A stretch of 64,000 nucleotides of DNA from Paenibacillus sp. FSL K6-1096 (lineage in GTDB: Bacteria; Bacillota; Bacilli; Paenibacillales; Paenibacillaceae), in NCBI RefSeq assembly GCF_037977055.1, contig NZ_CP150274.1, positions 6,882,001 through 6,946,000 of the forward strand, read 5' to 3'. The notes beneath the pieces were generated by a model, which was not told where the DNA came from, did no database searches, and worked only from the letters and a program-made list of their open reading frames with translations. Position numbers and translations under genes: made by a program. Shown here piece after piece: positions 9,366 through 18,391 of this stretch. Position 1 is the first letter of the stretch; the number at the start of each line of letters is the position of its first letter.

Positions 9366-9401
9366 TGAAAACAATTTCATTATAAAAGAAAGCGTTTAAC
9401 T
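9366..9401 (-). promoter_or_regulatory. Promoter with cre-like operator candidates before the sugar-binding lipoprotein
   Basis: A TATAAT -10 box lies at 9379-9384 on the minus strand. TGAAAACAATTTCA (9366-9379) matches the CcpA consensus TGNAANCGNTNNCA except for the central G. AAAGCGTTTAAC (9389-9400) is a second, poorer candidate between -35 and -10. Catabolite repression is inferred from these matches. Confidence 0.4.
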
Positions 9402-9456
9402 TTGTTACAGGGCAAACCTTAGATCAGTCTTTGAATAATTAAGGTTCACCCTATAT

Positions 9457-11199
9457 TTATTTATTTTTCAAAGGCAGCCGCAGCATAATGCGCGTTCCTG
9501 CGCCGGGTTCGCTTGTGATCGTGAAGGAAAAGGATTCACCGTACATGATTCTCAGCCGCGTAATGACGTTCTTTATGCCGATGGAGTCGCCCATCGCTGA
9601 AGTATCCTCGAAATAGTCCTGAAGCTCACGGATTTTGTCCGGCTCCATCCCCACACCGTTATCCGTAATGACGAAGAGAATCTGGCCGTTCTCCTGGGCA
9701 ATCTGAATGTTGATATATCCGATCCCGGCAATATTCTCAATACCGTGAATGCTGGCGTTCTCCACGAAGGGAAGGAAGGTCATCTTCGGAAGCTCAATGT
9801 TCAGCAGGGATTGATCTACCTCGATGTGGTAGTCCAGCTTGCTGTCGAAACGGTATTTCTGAATCTCCAGGAAGCTCTCGATTAGCTCCAGCTCCTCGCG
9901 GATGGTCACGAAGCTGCTTTTCCAGAGAATGGACTTGCGGAAGATCTTCGCCATGTTCTGAATCGTCCGCGCTGTCTGGGTCTCGCCCTTCATCATGCTG
10001 CGCATCCGGATCGTCTCCAGCGCATTGAACAGGAAGTGGGGATTAATCTGGCTGTGCAGCGCATGAAGCTGGGCCTGCCGCTGCCGCAGCTCCAGCTCCT
10101 TCTTCTGGATCTCCGCCACATACACATCGTTGATCAGATTCTCGATCCGCTTGCTCATCCGGTTGAACTCCACGGTCAGCTCGCCGATCTCATCGCGCTC
10201 CAGATGGTAGGGGATCAGCCCGAAGTTTTTGTCCTTCACCGACTTCATGTGCTTCAGTATGTTTTTGATCCGTGAATGAATCGAGCGGGACATGATCACA
10301 ATTACGAGGGTAGGCACAAGGAAGTTAATCCCGGCGAACCACAGGATGAATTGTCCCGACCGCCGGACATCCGAGAGAATCAGCGCTTCATCAAGCACTC
10401 CGTAGATGGACCAGCCGCCCAGATAACGATTGTTCTGGTACATCTTGTCGATGACAATGGCCTGCTTGGGCTTGGGAATCTCGTTGGGGGTCAAGATGCG
10501 GCCTGCTGCAACCAGCTCACTGGGCTGGCCGCCGGAGAGGCGTCCGAAGCGTGCCTGACCGGAAGGGTCAAGCAGATAGATGTCGCCGCTGAAGCTGGAC
10601 AACTCCAGAATCTGACGGATGTAGTTCATGTTCAGGTCGATTTTGAGAATATGCTCATAGGTCTCGACCCGGCGGTCGGTGAGCCGCTGAATGACGCTGA
10701 TGCTGTCGGGCGTCACATAGAGATGAGGGTGGGTATTGCTGTACTTACTGATCTGGTTATACCAGTCCTGCTTCCGCATTTCATCCTCCAGCCTAATAAT
10801 ATGGGACGAGGCCAGCACACTCGGGTTATCGGTCATAATAACGGAGGAGCTCAGCACCTTGTTCTCTTTGTCGGTACGGTTGAACAAATTGGAAATGGCA
10901 CTGAGCGATTCCACATATAGATTCGATGAGGTATAGGTCGTATTCAGGTGCTCAATCAGCTGCCGGTCAATGGAATAGAGGTAGGACATCCCTGCCGCAT
11001 CCTCAATGACCGTTCTCAGCTCGGCTTGCAGCAGATTCATCGCCTGCTCGGCATCCGCCGTCTTCTGGTTCTTGATATTGGCAGTGGTAACCTGGTAGAA
11101 CATCACATTGGTCAGGATGATCGGGATGAACACGCATACAATGTAAATGACGATCAGCTTGCTTCTGAGCTTCATATGATTCAGGCGAAAGTTGAACAA
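9457..11199 (-). CDS. Sensor histidine kinase, YesM type
   Basis: Membrane sensor kinase of 580 aa. There is an N-terminal membrane segment (~12-32), a large extracellular domain to ~280, a second membrane segment (FAGINFLVPTLVIVIM), and a HAMP linker. The His-kinase domain has the phospho-acceptor in INPHFLFN (His388). The ATPase part has an N box (FVENASIHG) and DNGVGM. It is followed by the Lpl transporter genes and preceded by its regulator at 11214. The TTG start is 9 nt after AAGGAGG, which overlaps the stop codon of the regulator gene, so translation is probably coupled. It presumably senses an oligosaccharide and controls the downstream importer. Confidence 0.92.
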   Translation of the reverse strand: MFNFRLNHMKLRSKLIVIYIVCVFIPIILTNVMFYQVTTANIKNQKTADAEQAMNLLQAELRTVIEDAAGMSYLYSIDRQLIEHLNTTYTSSNLYVESLSAISNLFNRTDKENKVLSSSVIMTDNPSVLASSHIIRLEDEMRKQDWYNQISKYSNTHPHLYVTPDSISVIQRLTDRRVETYEHILKIDLNMNYIRQILELSSFSGDIYLLDPSGQARFGRLSGGQPSELVAAGRILTPNEIPKPKQAIVIDKMYQNNRYLGGWSIYGVLDEALILSDVRRSGQFILWFAGINFLVPTLVIVIMSRSIHSRIKNILKHMKSVKDKNFGLIPYHLERDEIGELTVEFNRMSKRIENLINDVYVAEIQKKELELRQRQAQLHALHSQINPHFLFNALETIRMRSMMKGETQTARTIQNMAKIFRKSILWKSSFVTIREELELIESFLEIQKYRFDSKLDYHIEVDQSLLNIELPKMTFLPFVENASIHGIENIAGIGYINIQIAQENGQILFVITDNGVGMEPDKIRELQDYFEDTSAMGDSIGIKNVITRLRIMYGESFSFTITSEPGAGTRIMLRLPLKNK

Positions 11200-11213
11200 G
11201 GGAAGCAGCCTCC

Positions 11214-12779
11214 TTATTTGCTGTCGATCATCAGGTTGCGGTAATCGGTGGGCGTCATGTTCTCCAGCTTCTCAAACTGGGTGGCGAAATAATCGGCGTT
11301 CTGGAAACCAACCTGCTCAGCGATCTCATACATCCGTTTCTTGGTCTGGCGCAGCAGCCGCTTCGCTTCCTCAATCCGCAGGGTCAGCAGGTATTCATTG
11401 AAATAGACGCCGTAGGTTTTGCGGAACAGCTGTCCAAGATAGACCGCATTCATGTCAAAATCCGCTGCAATCCCCTTAAGATAGATGTTCTCCCGGTAAT
11501 GACCGTCAATGTATTTTTTGATCCGTTCAATGCTGCCTTCGCTCTTGCCGCTGCGCTTCTCTGCGATATATCCGGCGGCCTCGCCGATGAACTCCCGGAA
11601 TACCTGCTTGAGCTGGTTCAGATTCCGGTATTTGAGCTGCCAGTTGAGGAGTTCATTCACCCAGCGCAGAGAATTCTCATCGCCCTCCAGCTGGCGGATA
11701 ATATTGATGATGGCAATCATGCTGCGGCGGATCGTGTTGGTCACGGCCCCGGGAGCGAAATGCCGCTGCTGGAACATGGTGAAAATCTCGTCAACGGTCG
11801 AACTGTAGCCCTTCACATCATTAGCTTCAACCTCATAGATCAGCCTGCTGTGCAGGCCTTCATCAATATCGAAATAATACAGAGGCATTGACAGCAGCTC
11901 GTCAGCCATATAAATGCCGGTGAGCGCGGCCGCGAACCGGTAATTGAGACATTTCTCCGCGCTGGCGCCCGACAGGCGGATCTCCTTCAGCTGGCTGGCC
12001 TTATGGCCGATGAACAAGGCAATGGTTGTTCCAAGCTCCCGCTCCAGCGTCTCCAGCAGATAGCTGTAGTTGTCGCGTTCCGCCGCACTCCGCTTCTCCA
12101 TCCACACCTCAGGCACAATGAGGCCATATTGGTTGTTGGCACGGACATGCACCGGGAGCGTCTGCACCGCCTGACGGAAATAACGCTGCAGCGAGGTCTG
12201 GAGCAGGGGCATATAATCCTTCTCGCCATGCGGCTGCCCGTCCTGCATCTCTGCAATGATATACGTATAGGCAGAGGAGAGCGGCAGCTCCAGGGCATAG
12301 CTGATCCGGTCCATCACCTGGTCATCAGGCTCTGTCTGCAGCAGGCTCTCAATCACCGTCTCCACAAGAGGCTTCTCCCTGGTGATGGAGAGGAGCTGCT
12401 GCTGGTTCAGAGTCTGGGCGATCTTCTTCAGCGCCGCAGTCAACTCCTGCTCGTCAACCGGCTTGAGGATATAATCCGAGACATTATGGCGGAAGGCCTG
12501 CTGGGCATAAGAGAAATCAGCGTATCCGCTCAAAATAATAAAGACCGGCTGATGCTCAAGCTCCGTCTTCACTCTGCCGATCAGCTCCAGGCCGTCCAGC
12601 ACGGGCATACGGATATCGACAATGACTAGCTCCGGCGTTAATTGCTCGATCAGCGTAAGTGCCTGCTCTCCGTTCTCGGCCTCGCCGCAAATTTCAAATT
12701 CCAGCGAGCACTCATTCATGATGCGGATCAGGCCTTTGCGCACAAAGATTTCATCGTCTACAATAAGCACTTTGTACAA
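11214..12779 (-). CDS. Response regulator with AraC-type DNA-binding domain, YesN type
   Basis: Two-domain regulator of 521 aa. The receiver domain (1-120) has the acidic pair DDE at 8-10, phospho-acceptor Asp55 in IVDIRMP, and the Lys of YILKPVDEQE. The C-terminal AraC helix-turn-helix covers about 415-515 (GIAADFDMNAVYLGQLFRK, then EIAEQVGFQNADYFATQFEK). The central ~280 residues are the variable linker seen in YesN proteins. It is the first gene of the five-gene cluster. Start TTG follows AAAGGAGG. It likely activates the transporter genes when phosphorylated by the kinase at 9457-11199. Confidence 0.92.
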   Translation of the reverse strand: MYKVLIVDDEIFVRKGLIRIMNECSLEFEICGEAENGEQALTLIEQLTPELVIVDIRMPVLDGLELIGRVKTELEHQPVFIILSGYADFSYAQQAFRHNVSDYILKPVDEQELTAALKKIAQTLNQQQLLSITREKPLVETVIESLLQTEPDDQVMDRISYALELPLSSAYTYIIAEMQDGQPHGEKDYMPLLQTSLQRYFRQAVQTLPVHVRANNQYGLIVPEVWMEKRSAAERDNYSYLLETLERELGTTIALFIGHKASQLKEIRLSGASAEKCLNYRFAAALTGIYMADELLSMPLYYFDIDEGLHSRLIYEVEANDVKGYSSTVDEIFTMFQQRHFAPGAVTNTIRRSMIAIINIIRQLEGDENSLRWVNELLNWQLKYRNLNQLKQVFREFIGEAAGYIAEKRSGKSEGSIERIKKYIDGHYRENIYLKGIAADFDMNAVYLGQLFRKTYGVYFNEYLLTLRIEEAKRLLRQTKKRMYEIAEQVGFQNADYFATQFEKLENMTPTDYRNLMIDSK

Positions 12780-13050
12780 TATAATTCCTCCTTTGGGATA
12801 ATATAGATTAATTAGAGCCGTTTCATCCTCGCTCCAGCGGCGGTGAGACCATTATAAGCTAATTCCCTGACAGAATTCGAGTTGAAACGACTTTTTGTTC
12901 TCGTTTCTGATGGTGTCCATGATTGGATATGAAGCAATTATGAAGCTGATTATGTATTGTTTAAGCACAAAATAACCCCACAAAGTGGGGCTTTAGCGTA
13001 GGTGATGACTCAGATACTTTGCGGGGACCCCAAAACATATAAATTCTATC
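12780..13050. other. Intergenic region between yesN-like gene and secreted protein gene
   Basis: No gene is visible in this gap. It holds the upstream region of the yesN-like gene and a short hairpin CCCCAC-AAA-GTGGGG (12976-12990) followed by CTTTAG. No clear consensus promoter was found. Confidence 0.4.
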
Positions 13051-13079
13051 AAAAAAGCCTGCATCATCAGACGCAGGCT
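13051..13079 (-). terminator. Terminator of the secreted duplicated-domain gene
   Basis: On the minus strand AGCCTGC pairs with GCAGGCT around a 10-nt loop and is followed by TTTTTT, 37 bp past the stop of 13116-14000. Confidence 0.75.
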
Positions 13080-13115
13080 CTTCGCTATTGCAATGTCTAT
13101 TCACACTCCTGCTGC

Positions 13116-14000
13116 TTATTTCTCATCTTGCCGAAGATGCGGAGGCAGCGGGTGCTGATGCTGGATCACATCGGCGGCGCGGGTCTGAACATTCTGCAGC
13201 GCCGCCGAATATTCATCCGTCCACATGTCTCCTCTGGCCAGCCGTTCCTTTAATTCCTGGGTCAGGGCTTCCGCCACAAGATTAACGACTTTAGTAGTGC
13301 TGCCATTGGCGGCTGCCAGATCAGCCAGGGACTGTCCACTCTCCAGGCTTGCAGCAAGTTCACTTGTGCTTAATCCCAGAAGCGAGGCCAGCTCTGAACG
13401 GTCCATACCGTCCAGACCCGGGCCGAGCGGCGGAAGACCGGCCGGCTCTGCTCCCGGAACCGGCGGCTGCGGCCGGGTCTGGCTGATCCAGGCGGCCGCA
13501 CGGTTTGCGGCTTCGTTCAGCCGTTCTTGATAGACGCTCTCCGTGATGCGGCCGTCCGCATACTCCTGGCTGAGCCGGGTCTTAAGTCCGCTTGCGGCCA
13601 GCTGGACCAGCTTCTGCGGGTCTACCTGCTGGGCCTGGGCAACTGCGCCGAGAGAGCTGCCGGCTTCAAGGGCGCTGCGCAGCTCATCGGCTGACAGGCC
13701 AAGCGTGCTGAGCAGTTCGGTGCTGTCGATGCCGCCGGGTCCGGGTCCGATGCCTGCAGGACCTGGCGGCGGGCTCAGCGGCTCAGCGTCCGCAGGCGGC
13801 AGCCCCGCTTCCGGCGCAGGAAGCAGCGGGGCCGGAGTGCTGCTGTAGGTGGCAGACTGGACCGTCGGCACGCTGGAGGCCGGAGTGGAGGTGGCAGCGA
13901 AGGCAGTCAGTCCGCCTGTGCTTAAGGCGAGTGCTGCTGTCAGAGTGCCTGTAAGCAGCTTGTTTGCTTTTGAAGTAAACAGATTGCGTGTTGAACTCAT
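13116..14000 (-). CDS. Secreted protein with two homologous helical repeats
   Basis: Unrecognised exported protein of 294 aa. The signal peptide includes LLTGTLTAALALSTGGLTAFAA (cleavage probably after AFA). A Pro/Ala/Gly-rich linker follows, and then two ~80-residue repeats. Each begins with a LGLS-x-x-EL segment and contains an alpha-helical stretch: LRSALEAGSSLGAVAQAQ in repeat 1 and LAASLESGQSLADLAAAN in repeat 2. The second half of each has a GRITESVY/GDMWTDEY pattern. The start at 14000 is preferred to the upstream in-frame ATG at 14045 because GGAAAGGATG precedes it. It is divergent from the OmpR-type two-component pair at 14188, which may regulate it. Function unknown. Confidence 0.7.
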   Translation of the reverse strand: MSSTRNLFTSKANKLLTGTLTAALALSTGGLTAFAATSTPASSVPTVQSATYSSTPAPLLPAPEAGLPPADAEPLSPPPGPAGIGPGPGGIDSTELLSTLGLSADELRSALEAGSSLGAVAQAQQVDPQKLVQLAASGLKTRLSQEYADGRITESVYQERLNEAANRAAAWISQTRPQPPVPGAEPAGLPPLGPGLDGMDRSELASLLGLSTSELAASLESGQSLADLAAANGSTTKVVNLVAEALTQELKERLARGDMWTDEYSAALQNVQTRAADVIQHQHPLPPHLRQDEK

Positions 14001-14187
14001 ATCAGAATCATCCTTTCCCGCTGGGGGTAATGTATAACCTGCCACTTACTCTATACGCTTTGGGTGAAAAGACGGAGAAATGCACAAAGCTGTTTTTTCA
14101 CCTGATTTTCACCGGAATGTGGTATCTTGAAGTATTGGGAGTGTTGTGGACAGGCATCTGATGACAAGGAAGAGGAGGGAAGGCTGC

Positions 14188-14865
14188 TTGAAGATCTTAC
14201 TCGCGGAGGATGACACCCGGCTGGGTGAATTGATCGTACATATGCTTAAGAAAAAAGCGGGATATACCGTAGAATGGGCCACATCCGGGGAAGAGGCATA
14301 CGATCTGGCCAGTGTCTCCGCTTATGATGTGCTGGTGCTGGACTGGATGCTGCCGGAGCGGGATGGCCGGGAGGTGTGCCGCCAGCTTCGCGGGGACGGA
14401 TATGCAGGAGCGATCCTGATGTTAACGGCCAGAGATTCGCTGGAGGACCGGATTCGCGGTCTGGATGCGGGCGCAGATGATTATCTGGTGAAGCCGTTTG
14501 AGATTGACGAGCTGCTGGCGCGGCTCCGGGCCTTGGGCAGACGGACCTTCCTCCCGCTGGAGAATGATACATGCAGGATCGGGGAGCTGGTGCTGGACCG
14601 GAACAGCCACCGGATTGTGGCAGGGGAGCAGGAGGTGCAGCTCACGCCCAGAGAGTATCAGCTTCTGGATCTGCTGCTGAAGAATGAGGGAACGGTGCTG
14701 GCGCGCGAGGTGATTCTGGACCGGATCTGGGGAATGGAGTCCGAGGTTACGCTCAAGACGATCGATGCTACCGTCAAGCTGCTCCGCAAGAAGCTGGCCC
14801 TTCTGGACGAAGAGCAGCAGTATATCCACAGCATACGGGGAGTGGGGTATTCCTTTGAAGGCTAA
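14188..14865 (+). CDS. OmpR/PhoB-family response regulator
   Basis: Regulator of 225 aa. The receiver has the acidic pair EDD at 8-10, phospho-acceptor Asp52 in VLDWMLPE, and Lys in LVKPFEIDELLAR. The winged-helix output domain spans ~130-225 (VQLTPREYQLLDLLLKNEG, ending in IHSIRGVGYSFEG). The TTG start is 8 nt after AGGAGGG. The longer frame beginning at 14146 lacks a site. The 3' end overlaps the kinase gene by 11 bp, indicating translational coupling. It resembles YkoG-type regulators of Bacillus. Confidence 0.92.
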   Translation: MKILLAEDDTRLGELIVHMLKKKAGYTVEWATSGEEAYDLASVSAYDVLVLDWMLPERDGREVCRQLRGDGYAGAILMLTARDSLEDRIRGLDAGADDYLVKPFEIDELLARLRALGRRTFLPLENDTCRIGELVLDRNSHRIVAGEQEVQLTPREYQLLDLLLKNEGTVLAREVILDRIWGMESEVTLKTIDATVKLLRKKLALLDEEQQYIHSIRGVGYSFEG

Positions 14866-16240
14866 AGACTTCCGCCCCGGCGGCGGACGCTCCGGCAATG
14901 ATCTGTTCGGGCGCACCCAGAAGCGCCTTACCCTGCGCTACAGTGCGGTTATGAGCGTGTTCCTGCTGCTGTCCTTCCTGATTATCTACCTGCTCCTGCA
15001 TCTCCTGATCTGGAATAACCAGAAGGAGCGGCTGAATCTGCTGCTGGATGCCGAAGTGAAGCAGCTTCAAGGGCCAATGTACGAAGAGCTGCTGCAAGGG
15101 CTGTATCAGGGGCCCGGGAATCAAGCCTTTACGCTTAGTGCGGATCAGGCCTTCTATGTGATTCTGGATGCCGGAGGCGGCCTCTTGGGCAGCGGCGAGC
15201 TTCAGCCGGGACTGAAGGAGCAGGTGCTGAGGCTGGCGGATGCCCGGGCGAAGGGGGGAGAGAGCGGGCTTGCTGTAGTGGAGCTGGAGCAGGGGCCGGA
15301 TCTGCTGCACAAGGCGGATGATCCGAGGAGCCGGCCGCTGTCTGCGTATCTGGCCGGCAGCCGGACCTTCGAGCGGGGCGGCCAGCCTGCGGGCATCCTC
15401 TATGCCGGCAAGGACGTAACCTTCCAGCAGCAGCTATTCCGCTGGCTGCTCGGGGTGCTGGCCGCCATTGCCGCGGCATTCATCCTGCTGGCCGCCGTCT
15501 TCAGCCGGGTGATGTCGCGGCAGGCGATGGTGCCGGTCCGCAAGGCGTATGACCGGCAGAAACACTTCACGGCCGACGCCTCGCATGAGCTGCGTACGCC
15601 GCTGAGCGTGATGCTGTCCTCCATTGAGACGCTGAAGCTGGAGGACAGCATCAATGAACAGCCGTTCACCCGCCATGTGGTGGACGGGATGCATTCGGAG
15701 GTCCAGCGGATGATCGCGCTGACCCGGGACCTGCTCCTGCTGGCCCGCAGTGACGCCGGGCTGCTGGAGCTGAATCCCCGGCGCTTCGACCTTGCGCCGG
15801 TTGCGGCTGCTACGCTCTCCGGCCTGAGCGTGCTGGCCGAAGCGAAGCAGCTCCGGCTGGAGCTTGACGCTCCGGCGGAGCTGCCGGTGAAGCAGGATCA
15901 GGAGAAGCTGGTGCAGCTCATGGTCATTCTGCTGGAGAATGCCATCAAGTTCACGCCTGCGGGCGGACTTGTCATTCTGCGGGCCGCCCTCCTGCAGAAG
16001 AGCAGCGGCACGTGGCTGCTGCTGGAGGTGCAGGATACCGGCGTGGGCATCCCGGCCGAAGACCTGGGCCGGATCTTCGAGCGGTTCTACCGCCCCGACC
16101 AGTCGCGGTCGCGGGAGGGCGGAGGCCATGGGCTGGGCCTGGCGATCGCCAGGGAGCTTGTGGACGCGCTTGGCGGCAGCATACGCGCGGAGAACAGCCC
16201 CGGCGGGGGCAGCGTGTTCCGGGTTGAGCTGCGGAGCTGA
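14855..16240 (+). CDS. Membrane sensor histidine kinase paired with the OmpR-type regulator
   Basis: Kinase of 461 aa with two membrane segments: residues ~30-55 (VMSVFLLLSFLIIYLLLHLLI) and ~190-215 (LLGVLAAIAAAFILLAAVFS). They flank a ~130-residue extracellular sensor. HisKA has His244 in ADASHELRTPLS. HATPase motifs are visible: N box LENAIKF, DTGVGIP, and GHGLGLAIAR. No clear HAMP domain is seen. The TTG start overlaps the regulator stop, with GTGGGG upstream. The signal is unknown. The neighbouring divergent secreted protein (13116) may be a target. Confidence 0.9.
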   Translation: MKAKDFRPGGGRSGNDLFGRTQKRLTLRYSAVMSVFLLLSFLIIYLLLHLLIWNNQKERLNLLLDAEVKQLQGPMYEELLQGLYQGPGNQAFTLSADQAFYVILDAGGGLLGSGELQPGLKEQVLRLADARAKGGESGLAVVELEQGPDLLHKADDPRSRPLSAYLAGSRTFERGGQPAGILYAGKDVTFQQQLFRWLLGVLAAIAAAFILLAAVFSRVMSRQAMVPVRKAYDRQKHFTADASHELRTPLSVMLSSIETLKLEDSINEQPFTRHVVDGMHSEVQRMIALTRDLLLLARSDAGLLELNPRRFDLAPVAAATLSGLSVLAEAKQLRLELDAPAELPVKQDQEKLVQLMVILLENAIKFTPAGGLVILRAALLQKSSGTWLLLEVQDTGVGIPAEDLGRIFERFYRPDQSRSREGGGHGLGLAIARELVDALGGSIRAENSPGGGSVFRVELRS

Positions 16241-16293
16241 AACGGTAGGTATGCGAAAAGAGCACACAATGGGGGGCGGTGAAAGTGTGTGGG

Positions 16294-16679
16294 CCTAATG
16301 TAATCGGAAAACCGAACACAATCCGCCAGAACGGGGTGCGCGGACCAAATGTAATCGGAAAACCGATCACAATCCGCCAGAGCGGGGTGCGCGGGCCAAA
16401 TGTGTGTGGAAAACCGAACAGAATGCGCCAGAACGGGGTGCGCGGGCCAAATGTAATCGGAAAACCGAATACAATGCGCCAGAGCGGGGTGTGCAGACCA
16501 AATGTAATCAGAAAACCGAATACAATGCGCCAGAGCGGGGTGTGCAGACCAAATTGTGTGTGGAAAACCGAATACAATGCGCCAGAGCGGGGTGCGCGGA
16601 CCAAATGTTTGTGGAAAACCGAACACAATGCGCCAGAATGGGGTGCGCGGACCAAATGTAATCGAAAAACAGGCATGAC
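16294..16679. repeat. 51-bp tandem repeat array, seven full units plus a partial one
   Basis: Units start at 16294, 16345, 16396, 16447, 16498, 16549 and 16601, with a partial unit from 16652. All are 51 bp except the sixth (52 bp). The consensus begins CCAAATGTAATCGGAAAACC and ends CCAGAGCGGGGTGCGCGG. Each unit carries TCGG-AAAA-CCGA or a variant, a short hairpin. Because 51 is divisible by 3, several frames on both strands stay open and spell 17-residue repeats. The 52-bp unit shifts those frames, which argues against coding. It lies between the sensor kinase stop and the IS110 element. Confidence 0.9.
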
Positions 16680-16804
16680 AAGGCAGAGGCCTTGTCACCC
16701 CCAGGAATGAAAATAAGTGGTTGGCATCCGTCGCATCCATTCTAAATGAGGCTGTAGTCGTCAACACTTACATATACAAATCAAAGGGCGGAAACGGTTA
16801 CTGG

Positions 16805-16936
16805 GACCCACCCCGTTCGAAAAACCGTTCTATTGCGCTTTTCGAGCATCGCCTATTGTAGCCCCCAAAAGTACGTGTATTAAATTACACTCACTCGAGC
16901 GCATGATTTGTAAACTGACGATGGAGGATGGTAGGA
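16805..16936 (+). ncRNA. Possible bridge RNA region in the IS110 left end
   Basis: IS110-group elements are known to encode a structured bridge RNA in the noncoding end upstream of the recombinase. Here about 130 nt of noncoding left-end DNA lies in that position. No structure was computed, so this is inference from family and position only. Confidence 0.3.
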
Positions 16937-18169
16937 ATGGATGCTGTACGTATGTGTTGCGCCGGTCTGGACGTGCATCAGGAAACCGTTGTAGCCTGCG
17001 TGTTAAAAGGACCGATCGAACAGAAACCCCAATATCACCTGAAAACGTTTGGGACGACAACCAAAGAATTGCTCGGCCTGCAAGATTGGCTGAGTGAACA
17101 CGGCTGCCGGGAAGTGGTGATGGAGAGCACCGGCGTGTTATGGAAACCGGTATGGAACATCTTAGAGGGCAGTTGTGACCTCGTCCTGGCCAACGCCCGG
17201 CGGGTAAAGAATACGTCGGGTCGAAAAACGGACATGCAAGACGCGCGCTGGTTAGCGCAATTGCACCGTTGCGGGCTCATTGAAGGCAGTATGGTGCCCG
17301 AACAGGACATCCGGGATTTGCGGGATTTGACTCGTTACCGGAGTAAGATGGTGCAGGCGGTGACGGCGGAGAAAAACCGCATTCACAAAATCCTGCAGGA
17401 TGCCAACATCAAACTAACCACCTTTATGTCCGATCTCTATGGGGTTACGGGACGGGGCCTGCTCCAGAAGATCATGGACGGCGAGGTCGTGGACGAAGTG
17501 ACCGTTAAAAACCTGGTCAAAACCCGTTTAAAAAAGAAAGTTCCGCAGCTACTCGACGCGCTCAATGGCAAGTTGCGCCGTCATCATCGGGAGATGATTC
17601 GAGACCACTGGGACCACTTGGTCTATTTGGAGAAAAGAATCACGGAACTGGAAGCGCGAATCGAGGCGAAGGCAGAACCGTACCTGGAGGTGATTGAACA
17701 AATTGACTCCATTCCAGGAATTGAGCGGACGTCTGCTGTGACCATTTTTGCCGAAGTGGGGCCGCATGTCGCGGAAATGTTCCCGAGTGATGCGCAGTTC
17801 GCTTCATGGGCGGGAGTGTGTCCAGGGAACAACGAAAGTGCGGGAAAGCGAAGAAAGTCAAAAACGATGCAAGGGAACAAGCATCTGAAAGGTGCGTTGT
17901 GTCAGGCGGCTTGGGCGAACGCTCGCTCCTCGAACCGGATCGGCCAATTCTTTCGACGAATCCGGAAGAGACGAGGAGATAAAAAAGCAAACGTCGCCAC
18001 GGCGCATTTGCTGATTCGAATCCTCCATGCCCTGATGCGGGAGAAGAGGTCATACCAAGAAATAGACGTCTCACTAGGCGATGAGACGTCCAAGAAAAAC
18101 AGGTTGGATCGGTACGTTCAATATATCCAGCAGTTAGGATATAGCGTGCAACTAAATCCTACCCCATAG
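16937..18169 (+). CDS. IS110-family DEDD transposase
   Basis: Recombinase of 410 aa that moves the IS. The N-terminal RuvC-like DEDD domain (~1-160) has the first Asp in CCAGLDVHQETV, an acidic residue in VVMESTGVLWKPV, and a downstream Asp pair in KTDMQDARWLAQL. A coiled-coil middle follows. The C-terminal Transposase_20-like domain (~240-335) contains IPGIERTSAVTIFAEVGP, ASWAGVCPGNNESAGK and KHLKGALCQAAW, including the serine-containing region used by this family. The ATG at 16937 has GGAGG 8 nt upstream. An in-frame ATG at 16928 is too close to that site. The reading frame is intact, so the element may be active. Confidence 0.95.
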   Translation: MDAVRMCCAGLDVHQETVVACVLKGPIEQKPQYHLKTFGTTTKELLGLQDWLSEHGCREVVMESTGVLWKPVWNILEGSCDLVLANARRVKNTSGRKTDMQDARWLAQLHRCGLIEGSMVPEQDIRDLRDLTRYRSKMVQAVTAEKNRIHKILQDANIKLTTFMSDLYGVTGRGLLQKIMDGEVVDEVTVKNLVKTRLKKKVPQLLDALNGKLRRHHREMIRDHWDHLVYLEKRITELEARIEAKAEPYLEVIEQIDSIPGIERTSAVTIFAEVGPHVAEMFPSDAQFASWAGVCPGNNESAGKRRKSKTMQGNKHLKGALCQAAWANARSSNRIGQFFRRIRKRRGDKKANVATAHLLIRILHALMREKRSYQEIDVSLGDETSKKNRLDRYVQYIQQLGYSVQLNPTP

Positions 18170-18391
18170 TCTTCCCTTTTTCAAAAAAACGAAACGTTTT
18201 TTGGGGGCGGTGGGTCTTTTTTTGTCAAAACCCAGTCTGCGGCGCGTTTTCCGGTACTTTTATTTTCGTATTAAACCGAACACATATCAACTTGTGGCCA
18301 ACCTATTATACTCCTATCCTGCCGTATATGGGAGCATCTATCCGAACATCTGCGAACCTGGCTGCTGAGTCAGTCTCTTCTACGCTCAGCG

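Larger units (their letters stand above)
16805..18216 (+). mobile_element. IS110-family insertion sequence
   Basis: The element is defined by a DEDD transposase and imperfect subterminal inverted repeats, GACCCACC...AAAAACCGTT at 16805-16829 and its counterpart AACG...GGTGGGTC at 18193-18216. The exact termini cannot be fixed because IS110 elements lack clear terminal repeats and target duplications. About 130 bp of noncoding DNA precedes the transposase gene and under 50 bp follows it. Confidence 0.75.

Noticed and set aside
16294..16679. CRISPR array
   Set aside because: The entire 51-bp unit is repeated with no unique spacers, and no cas genes are nearby.
16279..16710. 143-codon gene across the 51-bp repeats
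   Set aside because: Its repeat peptide changes frame at the 52-bp unit, and equally long frames exist on the other strand and in other frames.
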